A stretch of 64,000 nt of DNA from contig JACKNC010000001.1 in NCBI GenBank assembly GCA_024235095.1, forward strand, positions 2,422,501-2,486,500. Reading direction: 5' to 3'. The notes under the pieces are model-generated. The model was not told the DNA's origin. It did not search any database and was given only the letters and a program-made list of their open reading frames with translations. Made by a program: the position numbers and the translations under genes. Shown here one piece after another: positions 1 through 10,515 of this stretch (its first letter is position 1; each line of letters opens with the position of its first letter). This DNA is from Gammaproteobacteria bacterium. GTDB taxonomy: Bacteria > Pseudomonadota > Gammaproteobacteria > Competibacterales > Competibacteraceae.

Positions 1-1768
<1,768 letters not shown>

Positions 1769-1836
1769 GCTAACACCCAAGCCTTGGGGGGGGCGATCCC
1801 CCTCCCCTCACTCGAATCGCATGTCTCGCCCTTTTT

Positions 1837-1953
1837 TGCCTGGCGATCCTAGCGCGCGGGAACCACCCGACCCCATCCCGAACTCGGTCGTGAAACCGCG
1901 CCGCGCCGATGATCGTGTGAGGTTACTCATGCTAAAGTAGGTCATCGCCAGGC
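1837..1953 (+). rRNA. rrf: 5S ribosomal RNA
   Basis: A 117-base segment begins TGCCTGGCGATC and ends GTCATCGCCAGGC, so the terminal helix pairs perfectly. The internal conserved ACCCGACCCCATCCCGAACTC stretch is typical of bacterial 5S. It lies about 70 bases after the 23S end in the normal operon order, with no tRNA gene between them or directly after it. The end positions are accurate to a few bases. Confidence 0.95.
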
Positions 1954-1966
1954 GCCTTCCCCCAAA

Positions 1967-1998
1967 CCCTCACTCGCGCATTGCAGTGAGGGTTTTTT
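1967..1998 (+). terminator. Rho-independent terminator of the rRNA operon
   Basis: CCCTCACT (1967-1974) pairs with AGTGAGGG (1985-1992) around a 10-base loop and is followed at once by six T residues. It lies 14 bases after the 5S gene, as expected for the end of an rRNA operon. Confidence 0.9.
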
Positions 1999-2021
1999 GT
2001 GACGAGAACCTGTTCTACAAA

Positions 2022-2909
2022 TCAGGGCGGAGCTGTATCCGCACTACTGAACTCCGGCAGTTGCCGTTCATATTCAGCGATGACTTGGGCTCCTAGCAGG
2101 ATAATCAGGCTGATAGCATACAAGGTCATGAGTACGACAATAACGCTGGCCAGCGAACCGTAAATGGCATTGACTTTTGACAGGTTGGCAAAGTACCACA
2201 CCAGTATGTAGCGTGTTCCCTCCCATAACAGAGTTGCGGTAATACCGCCAATTAGCGCATGCCGCCATGGCAGTTGTCCGGCTGGCATGAGCATATAGAT
2301 CAGCGTTAACGTCGCAGCTTGGCCAAACAAGCCGACCATGTAGAGCAACCCGAATAATAGGCTGGAAGGTGACCATTCCCAGCCAAATAGATCAATGTTT
2401 GTGGTCGCCAGAGCTTGCAGCATTCCATTCAATAGTGTGATTGTCAGTAATCCGCCTCCCAGCAACAATACATAAAAATAGGGAAGCAATAGTGCAATTA
2501 CCATCCTTCGTTCATGGATCTTGTAGCGGTACGCGAAGATCACTTTCATAGCGTTTTCCAACATACTGAAAGCAGCAGCGCTGAAAAAGAGCAGAGTTCC
2601 CGCCATAGTCCAGCCTAAAGCCTGACGATGTTCCAGAAATTGTTGTACTTGTTGCAGAATCAAGTCTGACTTGCCAGGAACCAGTTGTTCCAGATAGTGG
2701 TGCAACATTTCCATCGATTGGGTTTCGTCCATAACTTGCGATAGGGCGACCAGCAAGAGAATCATCAGCGGAACCAGCGAGAGCAGGGCGTTGTAGGCGA
2801 TAGCTCCGGCTAGCAAGGTACCCTGGTTGGATTGGAAGCGTTGTAAGACGCGTCTGATGAAGGCAAATGGATAGCGCATCAGCTGGTAAAAAGGATGGTT
2901 GGGCCACAT
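2022..2909 (-). CDS. YihY/BrkB-family inner-membrane protein
   Basis: Predicted 295-residue polytopic membrane protein of the YihY (formerly called ribonuclease BN) family, whose molecular function is not settled. The diagnostic N-terminal region (LLAGAIAYNALLSLVPLMILL) is present, followed by further hydrophobic segments with the loop spacing usual for this family. The length is normal. The frame is open to a TTG at 2942, but the ATG at 2909 has an AAGGAAG ribosome-binding site at good spacing, so I chose it. It is transcribed toward the rRNA operon and lies just downstream of the TIR/STAND gene on the same strand, about 50 bases after that gene's stop codon. Co-transcription is possible but is not shown. 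Confidence 0.85.
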   Translation of the reverse strand: MWPNHPFYQLMRYPFAFIRRVLQRFQSNQGTLLAGAIAYNALLSLVPLMILLLVALSQVMDETQSMEMLHHYLEQLVPGKSDLILQQVQQFLEHRQALGWTMAGTLLFFSAAAFSMLENAMKVIFAYRYKIHERRMVIALLLPYFYVLLLGGGLLTITLLNGMLQALATTNIDLFGWEWSPSSLLFGLLYMVGLFGQAATLTLIYMLMPAGQLPWRHALIGGITATLLWEGTRYILVWYFANLSKVNAIYGSLASVIVVLMTLYAISLIILLGAQVIAEYERQLPEFSSADTAPP

Positions 2910-2957
2910 CGTGATGCTTCCTTGAAACTCTGAAATATTCAAAGGAGGGTTTAATAG

Positions 2958-5900
2958 CTACCGGTTGTTCGATTCCAGCTTATCCAGCAGCAATTGGATT
3001 TCCACAGCGTATTGATAGTGTAGATCCGGGTCGAGAGCGAGCGCCGGATCACGGTCGCCTTCGAGGATAGCTTTCAGCTTAGTCGCTAGCAGCTTGCCGG
3101 CCGGCGGCACATTCGGGCTGACGGTGATTTGTTCCAGCTTGGTGGCCAGTATGCGAATAGCCTCGGTATCCGCAGTGCGCAACGCCTGGCCAATCTGGGT
3201 ACACAGACGGATGCCGGGATTACTGTTTTCACCACCAGCGCGTCGATAGGCCAGATATTTGTGGATTGCCTGCTGCCGCGCCTGATCGGCGACTTCGACG
3301 TTCTGAACCGATTGACTGACATCGTGCAGACCACGCCGGATAGCCCAATTACGGGCAGTGGGACTTTCAGGAGGATTGCACTCGCTAGCGCGGTATAGCT
3401 CTTGACGAGCTTCATCGGGTCGTCGTAATTGGATCAGCACATTCGCCAACTTATTGCGGCTGGATTCCTCGCCATGTCCATCACCCATTTGCGCGTACAG
3501 CTCAGCCATTCGCCGGTAGGCCAGCACCGCTTCCTCGAGCTGGCCCAGTATCTGGTGCAAATGCCCCAGTTCGCCTAATATCTCGGCAATCCCCCGACGA
3601 AGACGTTGCTGTTCATATAGATAGAGTGACTTCTGACAGGCCTGTAACGCTTGCTCCATCTTTCCATCGAGCTTGTAAGCCATGCCGAGTTGTCGCCAGG
3701 CCTGGGCGACATTTTCTGGTTGGCCCAAGATTTCAAATGTGCGCCGAGCGGTATCATACATCGTTGCAGCGTCAGCATAGTGGCCTTGACGTTGACGCAC
3801 CAGACCAAGTTGCATCTGATTAGTGGCAACCGTAGGACTCGGCTCTTTGGGGTCAGCTTGAGCCAGCGCCGCCTCATAAGCGGCAGCTGCATCCTGCAGA
3901 CGTCGCAAATAAGTTAGACAATCACCAATTTCTGCATCAGCAACCGCTGCCATACGCGCGGCGCTGGAATTACCTGCTTCGGCCAGCATACGAAATTCAT
4001 GGCGAGCGGTAGTCAATTCTCGAACCGCCGGTTCGGATGCGCCGGCCTGTTTCAGCAACTTGCCTAACTCGAAATACGACCTCGCCCTATCATAAGAAGC
4101 GCCAGGATAAGCATTGACGCCTGCTTCCTGGCATTGATGAACCAAGTGTCGGGCAGCTTGCACTGCATCTTCCAATGCCCCACCATCACGCAGCCGCTCA
4201 AGACGCAACCGCTCGCTTTCAAAGCGGGTCCGACTCCAGCCCGGCAGCGCCTGGCCCGCACGCTCACGGACGGCGGCAGCTTCGGCCAGCGCTGCGGGAG
4301 CGCCAAGATGAGTAAATAATTGCTCCATTTGACCCGCTAACCGGGCTGTCCGCTCGGGTATTGGATTTTGCTGGCAGTCTCTGAGTAGCGCTAGTAGATT
4401 GGGCAGTTCCAGTCGAAGCAGGCGCAGGGTTCGAGCATGATCCTTGAAGTACTGTTGATAGAGAATCGATAACAGATGTTCCATGGCGTCGCGCCAGCGT
4501 TCCCGCCACTTCGCCCGCTGCTGGGCATCCAGTTGTCCATTCAGATAGTTAGACAACGCCGGATTGATGCGCAGGTGGCCGTAGCTCTCATCTTTGGCCA
4601 AATGCAGGGCGGTTAGGCGTTCGCACAGCATATCGGCGGCCTGTTTGTTGATTTCCCAGGCGTGCTTGAGAACCTGGCGGTTAATTCCATTCCTGGCAAA
4701 GGCCAGTAGAGCTAATTGTTCCCGGTCACCTGCTGGCAGTCGGCGCAGAGCTAATTCCAATTCCAGATAGAGGGGCCACTGTGCATCATCGCCGTGGCGG
4801 CGTAGCAGTTCCAGGCGGATGGAATGGAGATATTTCAGAGCGGCATAGATTCCCTGAATGCTGATTTCATGAGCCAGGCGGCGCAAGGCCCCAGGATGGC
4901 CGCCCGCCAACGCGACCAGTTTGTGTAAAGACTGAAATCCTTCGTCATCGTCGGTGGGCGGAGGCTCCCCAGTAACAATTAATGTTTGGCCTATCAGAGT
5001 AATTGCATCGTCGTCATCCAATGGCCCTAAGACCATTTCCTTCCAGGGCGCAGCGAAAGAAGGCGGTCCCAGTCGACCCGTCGCCAGCAGCCGCAGCCCA
5101 GGCCACTCATCCAACAGTTTTTTCCAAAACCGTTCGAGCGCTTCATCATGCTCCGAAGGCCATTGCTCGATCTGGTCCAGGACGATAAGCGTTGGTTCAG
5201 CATGCAGAGTTTGCCAAATGTGATCCACGGCCTGCCAAATTCCTGGGTAACGCCCAACAGTCCAGTGTTGGCCGTTAGGCAGTAATTGCTGACCGAGGCG
5301 CTCCACCAAGGTGCGGAACTCGCTGGCATCATCATCCTGTAAATAGGCGGCGTGCCGGTAACGCCCACAACGCACCAACCACCTGGCCAAGGTAACCGCG
5401 GTCGCGGTTTTACCACAACCGCTAGGACCACGAAGAAAAATCGCGTAATAATAGTCAAATAGCCGTTCCATAGCCAACAGGTTACGACTGTGTCCGACGA
5501 AACCGGTAGATGGCGGATCGGGCAATCCGCCCAAGGAGCCGATCCTGCTTTGCCCGAGTAACCGACGCCAGAGTTCCAGGGGGGGGCGCAGTACGAGGCG
5601 GGAATCGTGATGACCCAGATAGGCCTGGATGGCGAACCAATCTTGCAGGTGGACGCCGCCACCACCCAATCCCTGAACGCGGTAGCTATCGCTGACCAGT
5701 CGCCGCTGACCTGCAAACACAGCTTGAGCAATCCGCGCGCCGCGTAGCAGCTCTTCATAAAATATGCTCCAAAACCGCCGCAGCGCTTCTGCCGACGTCT
5801 CAGGATGCAGGGTAATCACGGTAGCGATCCCTGCGCTCAACAGGGTTGAAGCCACCATGACATTCATAGGCGTCGGGCAAGTCAGGGCTATCAAGCGAAT

Positions 5901-7229
5901 CCGATAGGTTGCCAACAATGACGCCAGCGCTGGGATCGGCGTAAATTCGGCTTCGCGGTACTTGGCTATCAGCGGATCCTGACTGGTTTCAAAGACAAAC
6001 CATGCAGTGTGATGCTCATCGTCAGTAGAGGGCGGCGGCAAATAACCATCCAGATGGAGGGCGGTGAACGGTCGTCCCGCCGCCCAAGCCTCGTTCAACT
6101 GTTTTTCCAGCGTCGCCAGCGTCGGCGGCGCCAGCACCCGGGTTTCGACCAGAGCGCCCAGAGGACTCAGGGCCTCGAACAGTGGCAGCGCGCTGCGCCG
6201 GTAATCGGGATGCCCGGTAGGTTCGGTATCGGGACGTGGACTGATAACCAACAGTCGCAGCGGCGGATACGCTGGCGGAACAGGATCGCCGCCACCGGCC
6301 AGCCGTCGTTGAAACTCGATCGGCTGTTTGCCCTGGATCAGGAAACCTGTTTCGTCATGCAACAGCTCCCAGGGTAGTTCTAACAAGGTCGACGATGGCG
6401 ATTGCCCAGTTTGAGTTCGGAGGATCAAGCGATGTTCACGCGGGTCGGCGGGATCGCGCCAACTCGTAGTCAGGGTGTGCAATTCAGGGCGGTCAAGGGT
6501 GGCCTGGTACAACCGACGTCCCCAATTGGCCAACATGGCGTCGGTGCGGCGGGCGATTTGCCGCGCGGCATCGGTCGGCCAAGACAACTGGTTTTGCCAA
6601 TACCAGCGCAGGGTGCGCGTCGCTACGGGTGGGGGCAGGGGGCCGGAAATTGTGTCTATGCTGAGTGCGGATTCAGAGTCGGGATAACGATGCAGGTGGG
6701 CGGCAATCTGCTGGTGGTTAGATGATGAATGATTTGCTGGACTGAAGAACAGTTCGAGTTCAACGCTTGGCGGTGGCGTGCGATCGGTGGCCGTATCGGC
6801 GGTGCGTGGCGCGCCTAGCACATTGAGCAATGCTGGCAGTGCCGCGCCCAGTCCCTCGGCAGTGAGAATAATAGGCGGCGTCGGTGGTTGTGGCGTGAAC
6901 CAGTGATTGAGCGCGGTCGGGTCCATACCGGGTAACAGCAAGGGAATAACGCGATAAGCATCTGCTCGCCGCCGTTCCGCTTCCTGGGCGACTTCGATTT
7001 CCCGGCGCAACCAGGCCAGATCACTAGTATTGAGTCCCAGCAATACAATGACGTGTCGGGCTTGCTCGATTGCCCAGCGTACATCCTGCGCCAAGCGTTC
7101 ATTACCGCGTAACTGGTAGGTATCGCGCCAGACTGGAATGCGACAGGCTTCCAGGGCCAGTCCTAGATCCCGGGCGAATTCATCTTCAGTGAAGGCATGG
7201 CAGATAAATAATAGAGGAGCGGCGGACAT
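2958..7229 (-). CDS. TIR / CHAT-like / STAND ATPase / TPR protein, probable immune sensor
   Basis: Predicted 1423-residue multidomain protein. Residues 4-130 form a TIR_2-like domain (FICHAFTEDEF; a Glu at 77 in the TSDLAWLRRE segment corresponds to the catalytic glutamate of NAD-cleaving TIRs). Residues about 280-540 look like a CHAT (caspase-like) domain, with LHLDGYL at 391-397 where active members have a Gly-His-Gly, and a Cys at 451. So the Cys is kept and the His is lost. A P-loop (GPSGCGKT, 601-608) and Walker B (LIVLD, 681-685) mark an NB-ARC/STAND ATPase, followed by a winged-helix region and a long TPR C-terminus (roughly 950-1420). The frame is open to 7649, but the upstream part runs antisense through hsp20, so the start is set at the ATG before the TIR domain. 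The architecture resembles NLR-type anti-phage sensors. The immune role is inferred. Confidence 0.8.
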   Translation of the reverse strand: MSAAPLLFICHAFTEDEFARDLGLALEACRIPVWRDTYQLRGNERLAQDVRWAIEQARHVIVLLGLNTSDLAWLRREIEVAQEAERRRADAYRVIPLLLPGMDPTALNHWFTPQPPTPPIILTAEGLGAALPALLNVLGAPRTADTATDRTPPPSVELELFFSPANHSSSNHQQIAAHLHRYPDSESALSIDTISGPLPPPVATRTLRWYWQNQLSWPTDAARQIARRTDAMLANWGRRLYQATLDRPELHTLTTSWRDPADPREHRLILRTQTGQSPSSTLLELPWELLHDETGFLIQGKQPIEFQRRLAGGGDPVPPAYPPLRLLVISPRPDTEPTGHPDYRRSALPLFEALSPLGALVETRVLAPPTLATLEKQLNEAWAAGRPFTALHLDGYLPPPSTDDEHHTAWFVFETSQDPLIAKYREAEFTPIPALASLLATYRIRLIALTCPTPMNVMVASTLLSAGIATVITLHPETSAEALRRFWSIFYEELLRGARIAQAVFAGQRRLVSDSYRVQGLGGGGVHLQDWFAIQAYLGHHDSRLVLRPPLELWRRLLGQSRIGSLGGLPDPPSTGFVGHSRNLLAMERLFDYYYAIFLRGPSGCGKTATAVTLARWLVRCGRYRHAAYLQDDDASEFRTLVERLGQQLLPNGQHWTVGRYPGIWQAVDHIWQTLHAEPTLIVLDQIEQWPSEHDEALERFWKKLLDEWPGLRLLATGRLGPPSFAAPWKEMVLGPLDDDDAITLIGQTLIVTGEPPPTDDDEGFQSLHKLVALAGGHPGALRRLAHEISIQGIYAALKYLHSIRLELLRRHGDDAQWPLYLELELALRRLPAGDREQLALLAFARNGINRQVLKHAWEINKQAADMLCERLTALHLAKDESYGHLRINPALSNYLNGQLDAQQRAKWRERWRDAMEHLLSILYQQYFKDHARTLRLLRLELPNLLALLRDCQQNPIPERTARLAGQMEQLFTHLGAPAALAEAAAVRERAGQALPGWSRTRFESERLRLERLRDGGALEDAVQAARHLVHQCQEAGVNAYPGASYDRARSYFELGKLLKQAGASEPAVRELTTARHEFRMLAEAGNSSAARMAAVADAEIGDCLTYLRRLQDAAAAYEAALAQADPKEPSPTVATNQMQLGLVRQRQGHYADAATMYDTARRTFEILGQPENVAQAWRQLGMAYKLDGKMEQALQACQKSLYLYEQQRLRRGIAEILGELGHLHQILGQLEEAVLAYRRMAELYAQMGDGHGEESSRNKLANVLIQLRRPDEARQELYRASECNPPESPTARNWAIRRGLHDVSQSVQNVEVADQARQQAIHKYLAYRRAGGENSNPGIRLCTQIGQALRTADTEAIRILATKLEQITVSPNVPPAGKLLATKLKAILEGDRDPALALDPDLHYQYAVEIQLLLDKLESNNR

Positions 7230-7310
7230 CAGGTAGTTCCGGGCAACTTGGAGGAAATAAGGAATAAGAAATATGGATATAGAGTAGCGCAAAAATACTA
7301 TGGTGAAACC

Positions 7311-7338
7311 CTTGAAAATTGAGGTTTCATCCCCATTT
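7311..7338 (+). promoter_or_regulatory. Sigma-32 heat-shock promoter of hsp20
   Basis: CTTGAAA (7311-7317), a 13-base spacer, then CCCCATTT (7331-7338): this matches the classical RpoH consensus (CTTGAAA, 13-17 bases, CCCCATnT). It lies 69 bases upstream of the hsp20 ATG in the divergent intergenic region. Confidence 0.85.
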
Positions 7339-7354
7339 CTGAATTTAAGAGAAA

Positions 7355-7372
7355 GGCGTTTGTGAAAACGCC
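7355..7372 (+). promoter_or_regulatory. Hairpin in the hsp20 5' leader
   Basis: GGCGTTT (7355-7361) pairs with AAACGCC (7366-7372) around a GTGA loop. It falls inside the predicted transcript leader, about 34 bases before the start codon. It does not sequester the AAAGGAGG ribosome-binding site (7393-7400) by itself, so a thermometer role is possible but unproven. It may simply stabilise the 5' end. Confidence 0.45.
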
Positions 7373-7406
7373 AGAACCTGAAACGTGAATGAAAGGAGGT
7401 GTAACC

Positions 7407-7847
7407 ATGGCTCTGATGCGCTATGAACCTTTCAATCTGCTGAACCAGTTGCAGCGGGAAATGAACCGGCTGTTTGATACCAGTCGGATGGGTGATGAGG
7501 AAAGTGGGCATTTGCTGGCTGATTGGGCGCCAGCGGTGGATATTAAGGAAGAGCCGGCACAGTTCGTGATTCATGCTGATGTGCCGGGCGTCGAAGCCAA
7601 GGATATTGATATCACCCTGGAGAATGGCGTGTTGACCCTCAAGGGGCAACGGGCGTTTGACAAGCAGGAAGAGACCGAAAATTACCGCCGGGTCGAGCGG
7701 GTGCGCGGCACGTTCCTGCGCCGGTTCTCACTGCCAGAGGCGGTGAATGCCGAGAAAGTGGCCGCCAAGTGCAAGGATGGCGTGCTGGAGGTGATCGTGC
7801 CGAAACGTGAATCGGCGCAACCCCGGCGGATTACTATTGAAAGCTGA
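7407..7847 (+). CDS. Small heat-shock protein, Hsp20/alpha-crystallin family
   Basis: 146-residue ATP-independent holdase chaperone that binds unfolding proteins in the cytoplasm. The alpha-crystallin domain spans about residues 40-140 (WAPAVDIKEE, then the ENGVLTLKG strand), and the C-terminal ITI is the I-x-I motif that docks into neighbouring subunits. The start is the ATG preceded by a strong AAAGGAGG site. An in-frame ATG 18 bases upstream overlaps that site and is not used here. Transcription is probably heat-induced, since a near-consensus sigma-32 promoter precedes it. A terminator follows at 7901. Confidence 0.95.
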   Translation: MALMRYEPFNLLNQLQREMNRLFDTSRMGDEESGHLLADWAPAVDIKEEPAQFVIHADVPGVEAKDIDITLENGVLTLKGQRAFDKQEETENYRRVERVRGTFLRRFSLPEAVNAEKVAAKCKDGVLEVIVPKRESAQPRRITIES

Positions 7848-7900
7848 TTGCAATCAGCGCGAGTGAACGCGGCGCAATGCGACGGTTACTCGGCCTAACC

Positions 7901-7932
7901 AAAAGCGTGGGTTTTCAGCCCGCGCTTTTTTG
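7901..7932 (+). terminator. Rho-independent terminator after hsp20
   Basis: AAAAGCGTGGG pairs with CCCGCGCTTTT (one G-T pair) across a short loop and ends in a T run at 7926-7931. It separates hsp20 from cobJ. Confidence 0.8.
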
Positions 7933-7949
7933 TTTAAAAAGAGATTGCT

Positions 7950-8759
7950 ATGAACCAACTCTACATTATCGGCGCTGGCCCCGGCGGGCTGGAGCACCTC
8001 AGCCCCGCTGCTCACGCCGCGCTGGAATCCTGCACCGACTTGGCCGGTCATGGGCTGTACCTGAATCTGCTGGGTGAGTTGACTGCGGGCAAGACTCGCC
8101 ACAAGACGCCGATGGGCGAAGAGATCGCCCGCGCTGCGCTGGCGCTGGACCTCGCGGCGAGCGGTCGCACCACCGCGCTGATTTCCAGCGGCGACGCCGG
8201 TATTTACGGGATGGCCACGGTGGTGTTCGAACTGTTGGCGCGCAAACCAAAACCGGAATGGGCGGAAGTTCAAATTGAGGTGATTCCGGGTATTTCGGCC
8301 ATGCAAGCGGCGGCGGCTCGGGTGGGCGCACCGCTGGCGCATGACTTTTGCGTGATTTCCCTGTCCGATCTGCTCACGCCCTGGGAATTGATTGCCAAGC
8401 GCATTGACTTGGCTGGCCAAGGCGATTTCGCCATCGCCTTCTACAACGCCGTTTCTAACAAGCGCTCCTGGCAATTGCTGGAAGCCCGGCAAATCCTGCT
8501 CCGTTACCGCCAGCCGGAAACCCCGGTGATCGTCGCCTTCAACGTCACGCGCAAGGGCGAAGAACTGACGATCACCACGCTTGGCGAACTCGACCCGGAG
8601 CCTCTGAATATGTTGTCGCTGGTATTGGTCGGCAACAGCGAAACCCGGCGCGTTGGCCCGTGGGTTTACACCCCGCGCGGCTATCACACCAAACCGGAAC
8701 TGGCGGAAACGACCAACCATCACGACGGGTCAGCGGCTCAAGACCGCATCCCTGGATGA
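7950..8759 (+). CDS. cobJ: Precorrin-3B C17-methyltransferase
   Basis: 269-residue SAM-dependent methyltransferase of the tetrapyrrole methylase family. It contracts the corrin ring in cobalamin synthesis (CobJ/CbiH). The N-terminal IIGAGPGG glycine loop, the GDAGIYGM motif (about 71-78) and the VIPGISAMQAAAARVG segment (about 108-123) are the family signatures. Length is normal, with an ATG at 7950 directly after the hsp20 terminator. No other corrin-ring gene is adjacent, so it is separated from any cob operon. The cobalt transporter genes lie about 49 kb away at 56.9 kb. The 3' end overlaps the convergent peptidase gene by 22 bases. Confidence 0.9.
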   Translation: MNQLYIIGAGPGGLEHLSPAAHAALESCTDLAGHGLYLNLLGELTAGKTRHKTPMGEEIARAALALDLAASGRTTALISSGDAGIYGMATVVFELLARKPKPEWAEVQIEVIPGISAMQAAAARVGAPLAHDFCVISLSDLLTPWELIAKRIDLAGQGDFAIAFYNAVSNKRSWQLLEARQILLRYRQPETPVIVAFNVTRKGEELTITTLGELDPEPLNMLSLVLVGNSETRRVGPWVYTPRGYHTKPELAETTNHHDGSAAQDRIPG

Positions 8760-9454
8760 CACCAGTAGAGTCCCTGGGCTTGCGTTCGCAAGGTGTCTTG
8801 CCGGTCTTTCCAGTCCGGCATGGCGCGCTCCAGAACGCCCCAGAACGCCAGCGAATGATTAGGCTCCGCCAGATGCGCCAGTTCATGGACAATCACGTAG
8901 TCGATCAGGCGCACCGGCAACTGGAGCGACTTCCAGTTGAACCAGAGGACTTGATCCTTGCCGCAGGAACCCCAGCGAAAGCCCAGATCGCCGAGCCTGA
9001 CGCTTGCAGGGGCCAAGCCGATACGCGGTGAAAGCCAGTCTGCCCGTTCCACGATCCACGGTCGACCGTGGTCAATATACCAGCGCCGAAAATGCGCCAT
9101 GCCGTTCGCGGTCGCATCTTTACGCATGAGGAAACGCCGGCCCTCGAAACGCAAGGCGTCCGCCTGATGTGGAAGCAGCGTCAGCCGATAGTTGCAGCCG
9201 AGGTAGCGGAAATTTTCGCCGCTGACATACTCCGGTTCGCGCATCGGGGGCGCAAGTTGCGCCTTGAGCGCCCGTTTGCCCTCCACCCACAATAACCTCG
9301 GGCGCGTCCAGTGGGCCAGGGCGTCCGCCGTGGCCGATTCAGGGCAATGAATCACCGGTTCCCCGCTCCGGTCAACGGTCAACCCCAGGGTTTTCCGTCG
9401 CGCGCTGCGCTGAACGGTGAAGGTCAAGCCGCCGACCTCCAGCGTTTCGCTCAT
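8738..9454 (-). CDS. YgjP-like (DUF45) zinc metallopeptidase of the restriction locus
   Basis: 238-residue protein of the M48-related YgjP/DUF45 family. The zinc motif HELAH is followed by EPNHSLAFW (about residues 190-205), and the preceding RWGSCGKDQVLWFNWKSLQLP segment is the family hallmark. The ATG at 9454 overlaps the hsdR stop as ATGA, indicating translational coupling. This family is very often the last gene of type I restriction operons, where its job is unknown. The frame runs further upstream into hsdR, but the coupled ATG is the better start. Confidence 0.85.
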   Translation of the reverse strand: MSETLEVGGLTFTVQRSARRKTLGLTVDRSGEPVIHCPESATADALAHWTRPRLLWVEGKRALKAQLAPPMREPEYVSGENFRYLGCNYRLTLLPHQADALRFEGRRFLMRKDATANGMAHFRRWYIDHGRPWIVERADWLSPRIGLAPASVRLGDLGFRWGSCGKDQVLWFNWKSLQLPVRLIDYVIVHELAHLAEPNHSLAFWGVLERAMPDWKDRQDTLRTQAQGLYWCHPGMRS

Positions 9455-10515
9455 GGCCTGGCCAAATGTTCGCGGTTTTCCCACGCCAGCGCCACCAGCC
9501 GCTGGGCCAGATCGCGTTCCCCACTGGATGGGCAAAGTCCTCTCTGATCAAGATCACGAACCAGCGCCCGGGTCAGCAACTCCCGCATGTCCGGGTTTTT
9601 CCAGAACCCCACTTTGGCCACTTCCTGGCGGATGCGCTCGACCATCTCTAGCGTCATGGCCATCGCCGCAACGCGCTGCGCTTCCGTGAGCGCGCTCCCC
9701 CTGCCGCATTCCTCCAGCACCAGACGCACGAACGGAACCTGCGCCCTGGGATCGAGATCAGGAAATTCAATGCGGTCGCCCCGCCGCAATTCCTCGATGA
9801 GTTGGCGCAACTCGCGTTCCAGCGCGTCCCAGTCGTCTTTGAAGCGCTGGAGGATTTCTTCTAGCTTCTCGCTCATTTTGCGGGCGTAGGCCGGATTCTG
9901 GCTGGCAAAACCGGTGAGGTGATAGCGGGCGGCGTGTTGCATCTGCGCGGCGCGGGTGCGGCTGTTGCCCTGGGCGGCCAGCACGTTCTCAAATTCGGCG
10001 TCGGTAATGGCGGTGGGCGGAATCTTCGGGTCCACGCCCCGCGCGGTAATATGCGCGTCAATCAGCGCTTGCACCTTCTCCGCCACGCCCAGCAGGTTAA
10101 GCGCCGGATCACGATACAGATTCGCCGCGACCTTGTTGATGAAACCGAGCAATTTGGCGTCGCGGAACACTGCGTCGGGGACTTCGGGCCGATGCTCCAG
10201 CATGTTCAACGTTTCGTAGAACGCGCGCAACTTGTTGATGAAGTCGGCGCGGATTTTCAGATCCGCCAGCCCGTCCACGCAGGCGCTGACCTGGGCTTGC
10301 AGGTCGGTGACGCCACGATCAGTGAACACCGCGACGGCGCGCGCTCGCCGGTCGAGCAGTTTCGGCAACTCGACGCTGATGTCGATCAGCGCCCCCGCCG
10401 TATCCGCGCCGTCGTAGTCGCTGAGGGCTTCCCGCAGATGGCGGGCCACGCCGATGTAATCCACCACGTAGCCGCAGCGTTTGTGGCCACAAGTGCGATT
10501 AACGCGGGCGATGGC
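9451..10515 (-). pseudogene. hsdR: hsdR, C-terminal part after an internal ochre stop
   Basis: Carries the C-terminal 354 residues of a type I restriction HsdR subunit, beginning AIARVNRTCG and running through the helical domain that docks onto the methylase. It is in the same frame as the upstream N-terminal part and is separated from it by one TAA codon only (10518-10516), so this is a point mutation and not a frameshift. Reinitiation downstream (for example at the GTG giving VDYIGVARHL) could make a fragment, but without motif VI it would not be a working translocase. The last bases overlap the peptidase start. Confidence 0.88.

Noticed and set aside
7230..7649. A 140-residue N-terminal extension of the TIR/STAND protein
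   Set aside because: It runs antisense through the start of hsp20 and its promoter, and the extra residues are not domain-like; the TIR domain begins directly at the ATG at 7229.
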